From: a virus
Virus record (IMG/VR): IMGVR_UViG_3300010389_000164
Coordinates: 1-21,312 of that record
DNA: 21,312 bases
Direction: 5' to 3' (one strand)
In this document: positions 1-6,903 of the stretch, piece after piece
Layout of the letters: every line of letters begins with the position of its first letter
Position numbering within the stretch: position 1 is the first letter of the stretch
Translations under genes and position numbers: made by a program
The notes under the pieces: model-generated
Told to the model about the DNA's origin: nothing
The model's input: the letters and a program-made list of their open reading frames with translations, nothing else
The model's database searches: none

Positions 1-2
1 AG

Positions 3-467
3 GGTGGCAAGGTCCGTGTTATGGCCGTCAACCACTCCGAGGGTGACGACCGCCTCGCTTCCGTTCTGGCTCGTCTCGAGGAGCTCGAGGCCGCCAACGC
101 CCGCCTCCGCGAGCAGGCCGAGTTCGCTGAGCGTCAGGCCAACCGCATGCGCCTGGAGCAGTTCGCCGAGGGCCTGTACGAGACCGGCAAGCTGACCGAC
201 GCCGTCGTCCGCATGGATGAGCTCGTCGACTACATGGAAGGCCTCGAGTACGGCACGCTCGAGTTCGCCGAGGACGAGACCGCCGCCAGCCCGCTGATGA
301 AGATCCTGAGCAATCTACCCTCGCAGGTGTGCTTCGAGGAGATCGCTGGCGGCGAGGTCGTGGTATCCGACGAGGCGCTCGATCCCCACGAGAAGGCGCT
401 CAAACTCCAGAAGGAAGAGGGCATCGAGTACGCCGAGGCTCTGAAGCAGGTCCTCTACTCGGCCTGA
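3..467 (+). CDS. Mu gpI-like protease/scaffold protein, C-terminal part (5' partial)
   Basis: The frame is open from the window edge, so this is probably the C-terminal end of a larger protein; the first ATG in frame is at 21, with only a weak AAGG upstream. What is seen: a Glu/Arg/Ala-rich amphipathic coiled-coil stretch (residues ~10-45 from that ATG), then a segment of the form FAEGLxExGKLT...ELVxYMEGLE...SPLxxILSxLPxQVxFEE. That arrangement matches what I recall of the C-terminal scaffold half of Mu gpI-type head proteases, where the coiled coil scaffolds the capsid and is cut after assembly. The catalytic protease half, if present, would lie upstream. The next gene begins 4 nt after the stop. 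The position just before capsid genes supports the call. A stand-alone scaffold starting at 21 is the alternative. Confidence 0.55.
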   Translation, partial: GGKVRVMAVNHSEGDDRLASVLARLEELEAANARLREQAEFAERQANRMRLEQFAEGLYETGKLTDAVVRMDELVDYMEGLEYGTLEFAEDETAASPLMKILSNLPSQVCFEEIAGGEVVVSDEALDPHEKALKLQKEEGIEYAEALKQVLYSA

Positions 468-471
468 TCAG

Positions 472-1191
472 ATGGAGCTCCTGACGTTCATCGGTCAGGC
501 GGCCAAGCGCAAGGACGACTACACTGAGCGCGCCGAGAGCTTGGCCGAATCCACCGGCTCCCTCGAAAAGCTGGAGGAGGAGATGGATGGGAGGGCGAGA
601 GCCCTCTCCAGAAAGCTCGCCTTCGGCAAAATCACGTTCTCGGAATTCCAAAGGGCCGTCGCTGAGGACACGCTAGTCAGCTCGCTGGCAGCCGTGAAAC
701 TGGGCTACGGCCGCGACTCTGGCCTTACCGACTCGGCATACGCCGAGACGATGGGCGCCATGCAGTACCTCTGGAAGTTCTTCGAGGACATTAAGAGGGC
801 GCTCGAGGAGGGTAAAATCGAATACGGCTCGGCCGAGCAAGACTTCGCTGACGCCGAGGAGATAGAGGACGACATCCTCGACGAGATACCCGAATCCGCC
901 CTGTCGCCCACGCCTGGCGCCTCGATTCCAGCTACGTGGGGCGGCGTGAGGGCGCGGCTCGTCCGGTACCTTGTGACCCCCGCCTATCGCTGGTTCAACG
1001 CCGGTAGGATGGCCCGACGCAGGGAGACCGGCGCGACCGAGATGCGCCGAAGAGCACGTAGCGACAAGCGAACGTGCGCCGACTGCCGGGAGTACGACTC
1101 CGCAGGCTGGCAGCCAATAGGCAGCCTCCCAGTCCCCGGCACCCGCTGCAGATGTCACGACCGTTGCAGGTGCGTGCTAGAGTTCCGTTAG
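472..1191 (+). CDS. Mu gpF-like minor head / head morphogenesis protein
   Basis: 239 aa. The N-terminal half is helical and charged, with a 'LAFGKITFSEFQ' segment reminiscent of SPP1 gp7/Mu gpF head morphogenesis proteins. The C-terminus carries the family's diagnostic cluster: a basic helix (RRRARSDKRT) followed by CADCREY and, about 25 residues later, a dense CRCHDRCRC just before the end. In this family such a C-terminal Cys/His cluster is thought to bind zinc. These minor capsid proteins sit near the portal and help head assembly or DNA packaging. It is short for the family (Mu gpF is larger), so the N-terminal part may be reduced. It starts 4 nt after the scaffold gene, indicating translational coupling, and precedes the decoration and capsid genes. 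Family call fairly firm; exact role inferred. Confidence 0.65.
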   Translation: MELLTFIGQAAKRKDDYTERAESLAESTGSLEKLEEEMDGRARALSRKLAFGKITFSEFQRAVAEDTLVSSLAAVKLGYGRDSGLTDSAYAETMGAMQYLWKFFEDIKRALEEGKIEYGSAEQDFADAEEIEDDILDEIPESALSPTPGASIPATWGGVRARLVRYLVTPAYRWFNAGRMARRRETGATEMRRRARSDKRTCADCREYDSAGWQPIGSLPVPGTRCRCHDRCRCVLEFR

Positions 1192-1256
1192 CGGGTAAAT
1201 CGTAACAAAGAGAACCCCTAACGGGGCCAGATTGAAACCCTTTCGCCAACAATAAA

Positions 1257-1700
1257 ATGGCTTCTCCCGTCTACGGCAAGCAGTACATCCGCTTCGCCGA
1301 AACCTTCCAGGTCGCCCAGGGCACCGCTGTCAACCAGTTCCGCGTTGTCGAGCTGGCCTCCAGCCCCGGCTCCCACCCTCCTCTCCTCGTCGAGGAGTCC
1401 AACGGCGGCGCCGCCGTCGGCGTGGCCCAGTTCTCCCTGGCTGACAACTCCCCCGCCACCGGCTTCGCCACCGACGAGGTGCGCATGCTGAGCGTCGCCA
1501 CCAGCGGCCTGCTGCTGGTCGAGGGCGACGGCACCCTGGCCGCCAACGACATCGGCACCGCCCTCGAGGTGATCGCCGGTGGTAAGGCCTCCGACGCCGC
1601 AACCGTCGGCTCCACCGCTGTGACCGTGAACGGCACCACCCCGATCATCCGCGACGTGCTGGACATCGGCGGCGTGCAGTACGCTCTGGTGAGCTTCTGA
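1257..1700 (+). CDS. putative capsid decoration/stabilisation protein
   Basis: 147 aa, small, beta-rich, Gly/Ala/Val/Thr-rich, with no membrane segment or enzyme motif. It lies directly upstream of the major capsid gene, the usual place for head decoration proteins, and its composition and size are like the DUF2190/gpD-type group. Codon use is very strongly biased to C-ending codons (GCC, ACC, AAC, GTC), as in the capsid gene, suggesting a high-copy protein. There is no clear Shine-Dalgarno sequence before the ATG; the 65-nt gap upstream ends in an A-rich run (aacaataaa). Decoration is inferred from position, size and codon bias rather than from a specific motif. Confidence 0.5.
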   Translation: MASPVYGKQYIRFAETFQVAQGTAVNQFRVVELASSPGSHPPLLVEESNGGAAVGVAQFSLADNSPATGFATDEVRMLSVATSGLLLVEGDGTLAANDIGTALEVIAGGKASDAATVGSTAVTVNGTTPIIRDVLDIGGVQYALVSF

Positions 1701-1753
1701 TCTTCCTAGGCCTTGGCTTCGGCTTCACCGTGTAAGCCCAGGGCCGTCTCTAA

Positions 1754-1770
1754 CCTTCTGCAGAAGGAGA
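1754..1770 (+). promoter_or_regulatory. Shine-Dalgarno of the capsid gene inside a palindrome
   Basis: AGAAGGAGA (1762-1770) lies 10 nt before the ATG at 1781 and is a strong ribosome binding site. Its first part belongs to a perfect 14-nt palindrome, CCTTCTGCAGAAGG (1754-1767), which could fold as a 5-bp hairpin (CCTTC/GAAGG, loop TGCA) and hide part of the site. The hairpin is small, so a regulatory effect is only a possibility. Confidence 0.6.
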
Positions 1771-1780
1771 CTTAAAGTCA

Positions 1781-2836
1781 ATGATGAATCTTCGTGACAC
1801 CTACGGTGGTGTCGATCCTATTCTAACCACGCTGGCGCAGGGCTTCATGCTGCCCGAGACCAGCATCGCCAACTTCATCGCCCCCGTGGTGGACACCCCC
1901 ACCCGGGCCGGTAAGATCCTGCGCTTCGGCAAGGAAGCCTTCGCGATCCAGGACTACCGTCGCGCATACGGCACCAACATCCCCGCCGTTCAGAGCCGCT
2001 TCGACACTGACGCTTACGCGCTCGAGCAAGAAGTGATCGCTTGGGAACTCCCCGAGGAAGTGATCGAGAACGCCGGTGAGGGCCCCGCTCAGGTCGACCT
2101 GCGCGCCATCGAGACCCGCAACGCGATGTCTCGCCTGATGAACAGCTACGAGGTGACCGTCGCCAACGCCGTTAGCACCACCGCTAACTACGAGGCCGGC
2201 GTGATCTCCTCCGGTGGCACCCTGGGCCTCGGCTATGCCGACTGGGCAGCCTACGCGGCTGACGCTAGCACCATCGGCATCAGCGCCGGTGCAGCCCACT
2301 GGGGCGCGACTGGCAACAACCCGATCATCGACGTGCTCAACTGGAAGCGCGCCGTGTCCAACCAGATCGGCATCCGCCCCAACAGCGCCGTGATCGGCAC
2401 CGCTGTGTTCGACAGCCTGCTGACCAACGCCGCGATCCTGGACCGCATCCAGTTCACCACGGCCGACTCGATCGACGTGGACGTCCTGGCCCGCTACTTC
2501 GGTCTCGAGCGCGGTATCCGCGTTGCCGAGGGTCGTCAACTCTCAGACGACGGCACGCTGACCCCCGTGTTCCCCGAGAACGCCGTGCTGCTGTTCTACA
2601 GCCCGCTGGCCGCCTCTGAGTCCGTGATGCCTGCCGGTGGCGCTAACGCCGCTACCCCCGCCTTCGCTTACACCTACCAGCTGACCGGCACCCCCGCCGT
2701 TCGTCCTGAGTACTACATCCGTGAGCGTCGTGTGGTTCGCGCTGAGATCACCGTCGAGCGCGCTGTGAACATCACCGGCCTCGGCGCCACTGGTGGATTC
2801 GGTTCTGGCTTCTACATCGACGACGTGTTCGCCTGA
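1781..2836 (+). CDS. major capsid protein, HK97-fold type
   Basis: 351 aa. The N-terminus 'GGVDPILTTLAQGF' followed by 'IAPVVDTPTRAGKILRFGKEAF' is typical of HK97-fold major capsid proteins of the Mu gpT-like/cyanophage-like class: a short N-arm, then the 'FP.V.V....G.I..F.k' strand of the E-loop region. The middle has the long helix with 'RLMNSYEVTVANAVST' and a P-domain-like 'NPIIDVLNWKRAVSNQIGIRPNSAVIGTAVFD'; the end is beta-rich with 'RRVVRAEITVERAV'. It forms the icosahedral shell. Size is normal for the fold and no long N-terminal delta domain is present, agreeing with a separate upstream scaffold. ATGATG tandem starts follow a strong ribosome binding site; codon usage is the most biased in the window. 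Gene order scaffold, gpF-like, decoration, capsid supports the call. Confidence 0.8.
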   Translation: MMNLRDTYGGVDPILTTLAQGFMLPETSIANFIAPVVDTPTRAGKILRFGKEAFAIQDYRRAYGTNIPAVQSRFDTDAYALEQEVIAWELPEEVIENAGEGPAQVDLRAIETRNAMSRLMNSYEVTVANAVSTTANYEAGVISSGGTLGLGYADWAAYAADASTIGISAGAAHWGATGNNPIIDVLNWKRAVSNQIGIRPNSAVIGTAVFDSLLTNAAILDRIQFTTADSIDVDVLARYFGLERGIRVAEGRQLSDDGTLTPVFPENAVLLFYSPLAASESVMPAGGANAATPAFAYTYQLTGTPAVRPEYYIRERRVVRAEITVERAVNITGLGATGGFGSGFYIDDVFA

Positions 2837-2857
2837 TCCTTCTTTAATCTCACCCCT

Positions 2858-2865
2858 AAAGGAGG
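2858..2865 (+). promoter_or_regulatory. Strong Shine-Dalgarno of tail tube gene
   Basis: AAAGGAGG is close to a full match to the 16S anti-SD and ends 6 nt before the ATG at 2872. It lies in the 35-nt gap after the capsid gene and fixes the start of the tube gene. Confidence 0.8.
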
Positions 2866-2871
2866 ATCCTG

Positions 2872-3294
2872 ATGCCTATTCTCGTACCCATTCCAAAGTC
2901 AGCCTTTATCGTTACCATCTCTGGGATGGAAACGATTTGGACGACCTTCTCCGGGATCTCGGATACGGCTGAGAGTGGTCAGTACGCTAACGCTACTGGC
3001 AACAGGATCTATAAAGTCGTAGGCCCCCGGTCTGTCGACGATGTAACCCTCTCCGCCCCGTACGATCCGGCGCTTGCATCTGCCATCGAGCAGATCTGGC
3101 TCAATTACAACTGTGAGTTCATCACGATCACGATCCAGCCGACCACCTGTAACGGCACCAACAACAACGGTTCCGCTTACACCCTGAACGGCTGTCAGCT
3201 CCAGCAGCTGACCGTGGCTGAGATGGACCGCGAGTCCGGCGACGTCGGCACCATCGAACTGGTGTTTACCGTCAACTCCTGGACGCGCGCCTGA
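2872..3294 (+). CDS. tail tube protein, gp19-like
   Basis: 140 aa, the usual size for a contractile-tail inner tube subunit. The N-terminal pattern 'FIVTISGMETIWTTFSGIS' followed by 'GQYANATGNRIYKVVGPRSVDDVTLSAPYDP' matches the T4 gp19/tube fold: first beta-strand, 'F..isG', then a loop with a GNR-like motif and 'VTL' strand followed by an Asp. The C-terminal strand 'GTIELVFTVNSWTRA' fits the last strand of the barrel. It would polymerise into hexameric rings of the inner tube. It follows the capsid gene and is followed by a terminator; the sheath gene normally paired with it is absent here. The fold is probable; a different Hcp-like ring or terminator protein remains possible. Confidence 0.65.
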   Translation: MPILVPIPKSAFIVTISGMETIWTTFSGISDTAESGQYANATGNRIYKVVGPRSVDDVTLSAPYDPALASAIEQIWLNYNCEFITITIQPTTCNGTNNNGSAYTLNGCQLQQLTVAEMDRESGDVGTIELVFTVNSWTRA

Positions 3295-3320
3295 TACAGG
3301 ACGCAAACCATCAACCTCTG

Positions 3321-3346
3321 GCCCCGCTTCGGCGGGGCTTTTCTTT
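3321..3346 (+). terminator. Rho-independent terminator after head/tube block
   Basis: A perfect 7-bp stem GCCCCGC/GCGGGGC (3321-3327 / 3332-3338) closed by a stable C(TTCG)G tetraloop, followed by a T-rich tract TTTTCTTTT. It separates the head/tube genes from the baseplate block. Confidence 0.92.
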
Positions 3347-3350
3347 TGCT

Positions 3351-3369
3351 TCGGGGTAAGACACCCCGA
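3351..3369 (+). promoter_or_regulatory. Second hairpin in leader of baseplate operon
   Basis: A perfect 7-bp inverted repeat TCGGGGT/ACCCCGA (3351-3357 / 3363-3369) with loop AAGAC, placed just after the terminator T-tract and ending 19 nt before the ATG at 3389. No T-run follows on either strand, so it is not a second classical terminator; it could be a 5' leader structure or RNA-end stabiliser. No convincing -35/-10 pair was seen in the 94-nt gap. Confidence 0.35.
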
Positions 3370-3388
3370 GAACACCTACACGCTAGGC

Positions 3389-3820
3389 ATGGCCAAAACC
3401 CTTTTCGGGCCTGGTGTCATCGTCACCTCCCAGTGGCTGAACGGCGCGCGAGACATAAAATTCGACGGGGCCGACCTCGACTGGCACTATCCCCCTCTCA
3501 ACGCGAGCGACATCCAGCGGGGAGGGGAGGGAGGCCTCGACAACGTATACGTCACGCTCAACACCGACCAGACGTACGGCTCCACGCCGATCGTCGGCCC
3601 GAAGAGCTTCATGGGCCCGGTGGCGTTTGGCGATCAGGCCAACACCAATCCTAACTACGCTCCCCTCTCCTGGAATACGAACGCCAAGTTCAACCAGGGC
3701 GGCACTGAGCAGAATTTCCTCACCAAGTACTCGCAGCTCACTGACGCCGACGTGGTCACGAAGGCAGTCCTCACCGAGCGCATTGCTAACTTCCCGATCG
3801 TAGACGAAGGCTCCTTCTGA
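3389..3820 (+). CDS. small structural protein, first gene of baseplate block
   Basis: 143 aa, no enzyme motif. The start 'LFGPGVIVTSQWLNGARDIKFDG' followed by 'DLDWHYPPLNASDIQ' looks like small tail/baseplate proteins I have seen beside cyanophage baseplate genes, but I cannot name the family. The C-terminus 'DADVVTKAVLTERI' followed by 'PIVDEGSF' parallels the C-termini of the products of 6900-8570 and 8554-8760 (TKxYVD-like segment, then a terminal DxGxF/Y). The Shine-Dalgarno is poor (TAGG just before the ATG). The stop overlaps the next start as TGATG, so the next gene is probably translationally coupled. Likely a virion component of the baseplate or an adapter for fibres; function unknown. 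Confidence 0.6.
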   Translation: MAKTLFGPGVIVTSQWLNGARDIKFDGADLDWHYPPLNASDIQRGGEGGLDNVYVTLNTDQTYGSTPIVGPKSFMGPVAFGDQANTNPNYAPLSWNTNAKFNQGGTEQNFLTKYSQLTDADVVTKAVLTERIANFPIVDEGSF

Positions 3821-6800
3821 TGCCCCAGTACGCTCCGCTCCCCAACATCGATCTCGATCCGCGCAATGAGACCGAGCTCGTGGCAGCCGCGGCGCAGAGG
3901 GTCTTCGAGGCGTCTGGTTCCACGATCAACGACTTCTCGGCCGGCTCGCCGATCACCGCCCTGCTCGAGGGTCAGGCATTCGCCCAGGCTGAATTCCTGC
4001 AGTTCGCGAATCAATTCCCCGAGTCCGTTCTCGTAGAGTGGATCGGGCCGTTTCTTGGCGCCCAGAGGCGCGCCGGCGCGGGTTCCACTGTGACTCTGGA
4101 ATTCACCATTGCGCCACGCGATCGTGAGTTCGTCATCTTCCCGGGATTCGAGGTATCCTCGGACTCTAACCTGACGGGCGGTCAGGCTATCACTTTCATC
4201 ACGACGGACCGGATCACCATTCCGGCCGGCGAGAGCACGGGCCAAGGCGTCGCGGTATCGCTGCTGAAGGGCGTGGCGATGAACGTCGCCCCGAATACCA
4301 TCACAAGGGTACTCACCAATCTCGATGGCATCCAGGGCGTCAATAATCCCGATTCAGCATTTGGCGGAGAGGACCCCGAGCTGCTAGATGAGGTCAAGGA
4401 GCGCTTCTTTACGCTCATCCGCCGCCGCAATCCGGTCTCCGCTGAGGATTGGCAGAGCTTCTTCGAGGATGCCCTCGGCGCTGGTGCGCCTGTTAACGTG
4501 CTGCCGCGCCGCTCAGAGAAGGAAGTCTATCGGTACGAGGCGGACTACGTCACCTCGAATCCGTCCGTATCATTCTTCGCACTCAATCCCGACGGCTCCC
4601 CACTGACTTTGGCGCAGCGCAACGGGCTGCAGAACCTGATCAAATTCAGCCTGCCGATCGAATTTACGGGCAACGTCTACTCGATGGAGGTCGACGATGT
4701 TGACATTGAGCTGACTGTCGCCTACGACCCCGCTAAGAACTACGCTACCGATCTGCGTAATTTCAGTCGCACCGTTCGCGACAGCATGTTCGGGATCATG
4801 ACGCCCAACGCGGTATTCCCGATCAGCTATGCGCCGTCCGTGTCCGATGTCGAAGGTGCGCTGACGACCAGCTTCCCGGCCGTGCTCGGCTCGGGCAATC
4901 AATTCGTAGATCCCGATATTGAGGCGATCTACGCGTACTACACGCCGCGGAACATGTCCTCGGCGACCTTTACTCGTGTCGTTCCAAAGCCGTTCGTAAC
5001 CGATTTCTCGCTCAATCAGAACGACCTTGTTGTTGATGCGACGGGGGTTGAGCAGAGGTTCTACGCTGTGGCCAATAGCTTCAATCCTGTCACCGGCTCT
5101 AAGGGGTATCACGCGAATCTAGGCGATCTGACTCTGATTATCATCAAAGATCTGACCGCATCAACATATAGCACTGGTGATGTAATTAGTCTTGGTATTG
5201 AAGCCGATGCGACCCTGCATGTGGTGCTGGCTCCGTTTACATATAACGCCAGGAAGACGATCCCTCAACTAGTGGAAGAGGGCCTCTTAAGTGAGGCTAA
5301 GGAATTCAGTGAGTTCCTTGTCAATACTCCCTACACCACCACTGACGCCCTGGGGCGCTATAATCCACAGCTGATTGAATTTCAGCGTGGTGATACGGAC
5401 TTCGAGACATTCGAGCCGCGTAATCCAGCTGGTGTGCCCCCTACAAAGCGCGCCGGATGGCCTGTGTGGGTCGTCGCGCGCGATTTCACGCGGGTGACCA
5501 ATACGACCAACCTGTCCACAGCGCAAGCACAAGGGTTGGTTTCCACCAATTCCGAAGAGGTTCTACTACTCGAGCCCGGGGTTGAGTATCTTGCCGGTCA
5601 ATACGTATCGACCCCCTCGCCGGAGGAAGCTCTCCTGCGCTCGATTTTGGCTGAGGTATGCTACACCGATGTCCTTCGCGGTGCGTCGAAAGTGTACGCG
5701 AAGGTCCTCAATTCATTCACCTTCACCCTCGGTACTGATCAGACTTACAAGGAAGAAATCGACGGCCTGGTGGCTGCTGGTGTCATCGAAATTATCGATG
5801 TGGTAGACTTTGTCGATTGCGCAGGAAGATCCTCCTTCAAAGATCGCCCGTTCCGCTATGAGGCCCGCTTCCGCATCGGCGAGTACATCAGATATAGGCC
5901 GGAAGGTGGCTTTGATGCTCGGCAGCTCGAGGAGTGCTTCAGGGAGTCCGCCACCTGTCCGACGCTATCCTCCGGTTGCAAGCGCCTGATCGAGCAGAAT
6001 CTACCACTGCCGTCCTACTATTATGTGCTCCGTGACTTCACGCCGAATACCTCGAGCGTAGAAGAACTGGTAGCGCAGAATCTCATCATTGAGGTACCAT
6101 CAACCTATTTCTTCACGAAATACGCGGTGACGGCCCGCACATCGACGGAGCTTGTCGATCTCAACACAATTTCCACACTCATGGTGGCTGACGGCCTCAT
6201 CGAGAGCACGAATGATCTCGTGATCGGGGATAATGTCACCCTTCGTGACGTGTCGGGACGTGATGTCCGAATCTACTTCTGGACTGGGGAGGGCTGGTCT
6301 GTTGATATAGGTGGCATCCCAGTCTACCGGGATATGTTCCGATTTGCGCCTGGCGACGCAGCTTCCTTCCGCAGCGGTAGTGTTGTCCGCCAATATGAGG
6401 CAACTCAGCACATTACGCCCATTCTTGACCTAGAAACCTACTTTGATAACGGTGTCTTCATTGCGTCGGAAAAGACGGAAAATATCAAATATGTCGATCC
6501 TCTTTACCATTACGAGGATGTTGTTGCGGATGTGACTGATAAGCAGGCTCGCTTTTATCGGGCTATCCGATCCTTCACGCCCCCGTCCACAGTTACGACA
6601 TGGGTCGGCCCCGATCAAGAAAATAATGAGCGCACCGAGGAAATCTTCGGTAATTTGCTTAAATTCGTTGTGCGCGCGGAGGGGCAGCAGAACATCTTCT
6701 CTCGCCTCGGCCCGCAAGTATCCACGACGAAGCTTGGCTCGACCAATATCAAGTTGCGCTCGCAAGCCAACAAAAATCCCGAGAATAATTTCGTTTGGGA

Positions 6801-6903
6801 GTCCACCGATTCCTCGTTGATTCCACCCCAACTTTCTTTCTTCACGGGGACGCAATTCCAGTTCAGGCCAGTAAATTACGGTAGCGGCACGCTTGCGCTA
6901 TGA
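3820..6903 (+). CDS. baseplate J/gp6-like protein with long C-terminal extension
   Basis: 1027 aa. Residues ~1-390 match the Baseplate J (Mu gp47/T4 gp6) layout: N-terminal helices ('NDFSAGSPITALLEGQAFAQ'), a beta-domain with 'GSTVTLEFTIA...FPGFEVSSD' and 'TDRITIPAGES', then 'NTITRVLTNLDGIQGVNNPDSAFGGEDPE' and the helical 'KERFFTLIRRRNPVSAEDW'. The G-V-NP...GG.D.E block is highly characteristic. gp6-type proteins form the inner ring of the baseplate wedge. The family is normally ~350-660 aa, so residues ~400-1027 are an extension. It contains degenerate repeats of the form [F/Y]Yxxxxx-FTP followed by LVxxGLI, near residues 414, 549, 625, 734, 768, 860 and 912. Codon usage is more AT-tolerant than in the capsid gene. 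It overlaps the next gene by ATGA. Confidence 0.78.
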   Translation: MPQYAPLPNIDLDPRNETELVAAAAQRVFEASGSTINDFSAGSPITALLEGQAFAQAEFLQFANQFPESVLVEWIGPFLGAQRRAGAGSTVTLEFTIAPRDREFVIFPGFEVSSDSNLTGGQAITFITTDRITIPAGESTGQGVAVSLLKGVAMNVAPNTITRVLTNLDGIQGVNNPDSAFGGEDPELLDEVKERFFTLIRRRNPVSAEDWQSFFEDALGAGAPVNVLPRRSEKEVYRYEADYVTSNPSVSFFALNPDGSPLTLAQRNGLQNLIKFSLPIEFTGNVYSMEVDDVDIELTVAYDPAKNYATDLRNFSRTVRDSMFGIMTPNAVFPISYAPSVSDVEGALTTSFPAVLGSGNQFVDPDIEAIYAYYTPRNMSSATFTRVVPKPFVTDFSLNQNDLVVDATGVEQRFYAVANSFNPVTGSKGYHANLGDLTLIIIKDLTASTYSTGDVISLGIEADATLHVVLAPFTYNARKTIPQLVEEGLLSEAKEFSEFLVNTPYTTTDALGRYNPQLIEFQRGDTDFETFEPRNPAGVPPTKRAGWPVWVVARDFTRVTNTTNLSTAQAQGLVSTNSEEVLLLEPGVEYLAGQYVSTPSPEEALLRSILAEVCYTDVLRGASKVYAKVLNSFTFTLGTDQTYKEEIDGLVAAGVIEIIDVVDFVDCAGRSSFKDRPFRYEARFRIGEYIRYRPEGGFDARQLEECFRESATCPTLSSGCKRLIEQNLPLPSYYYVLRDFTPNTSSVEELVAQNLIIEVPSTYFFTKYAVTARTSTELVDLNTISTLMVADGLIESTNDLVIGDNVTLRDVSGRDVRIYFWTGEGWSVDIGGIPVYRDMFRFAPGDAASFRSGSVVRQYEATQHITPILDLETYFDNGVFIASEKTENIKYVDPLYHYEDVVADVTDKQARFYRAIRSFTPPSTVTTWVGPDQENNERTEEIFGNLLKFVVRAEGQQNIFSRLGPQVSTTKLGSTNIKLRSQANKNPENNFVWESTDSSLIPPQLSFFTGTQFQFRPVNYGSGTLAL
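5059..6640 (+). repeat. Degenerate protein repeats in the J-like extension
   Basis: The encoded copies share an aromatic-rich strand (FYAVANSFNP, VWVVARDFT, VYAKVLNSFTF, YYYVLRDFTP, FYRAIRSFTP), and some are followed ~15-20 residues on by a helix-like LVxxGxI (LVEEGLL, LVAAGVI, LVAQNLI, MVADGLI). Spacing is irregular (about 35-180 residues) and DNA identity is not kept, so these are old repeats. The pattern resembles small carbohydrate-binding beta-modules but this is not proven. Confidence 0.5.

Noticed and set aside
1215-1226. CCCC-TAAC-GGGG hairpin in the 1192-1256 gap
   Set aside because: Only a 4-bp stem and no T-tract; not supported as a terminator.
1232-1256. Possible promoter TTGAAA ... 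AATAAA before the decoration gene
   Set aside because: The spacing between the two boxes is about 13 nt, too short for a sigma-70-type promoter, and neither box is strong in combination.
1721-1738. GGCTT ... AAGCC inverted repeat after the decoration gene
   Set aside because: A 5-bp stem with an 8-nt loop and no T-run; insufficient for a terminator call.
1823-2539. 238-aa minus-strand open frame opposite the capsid gene
   Set aside because: A by-product of the codon bias of the capsid gene; low-complexity Val/Gly/Asp/His composition and no recognisable domain.
3346-3654. 102-aa plus-strand open frame overlapping the 3389 gene
   Set aside because: Arg/His-rich composition typical of an off-frame reading, and it begins in the terminator T-tract. 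The 3389 frame has motif support and couples to the next gene.
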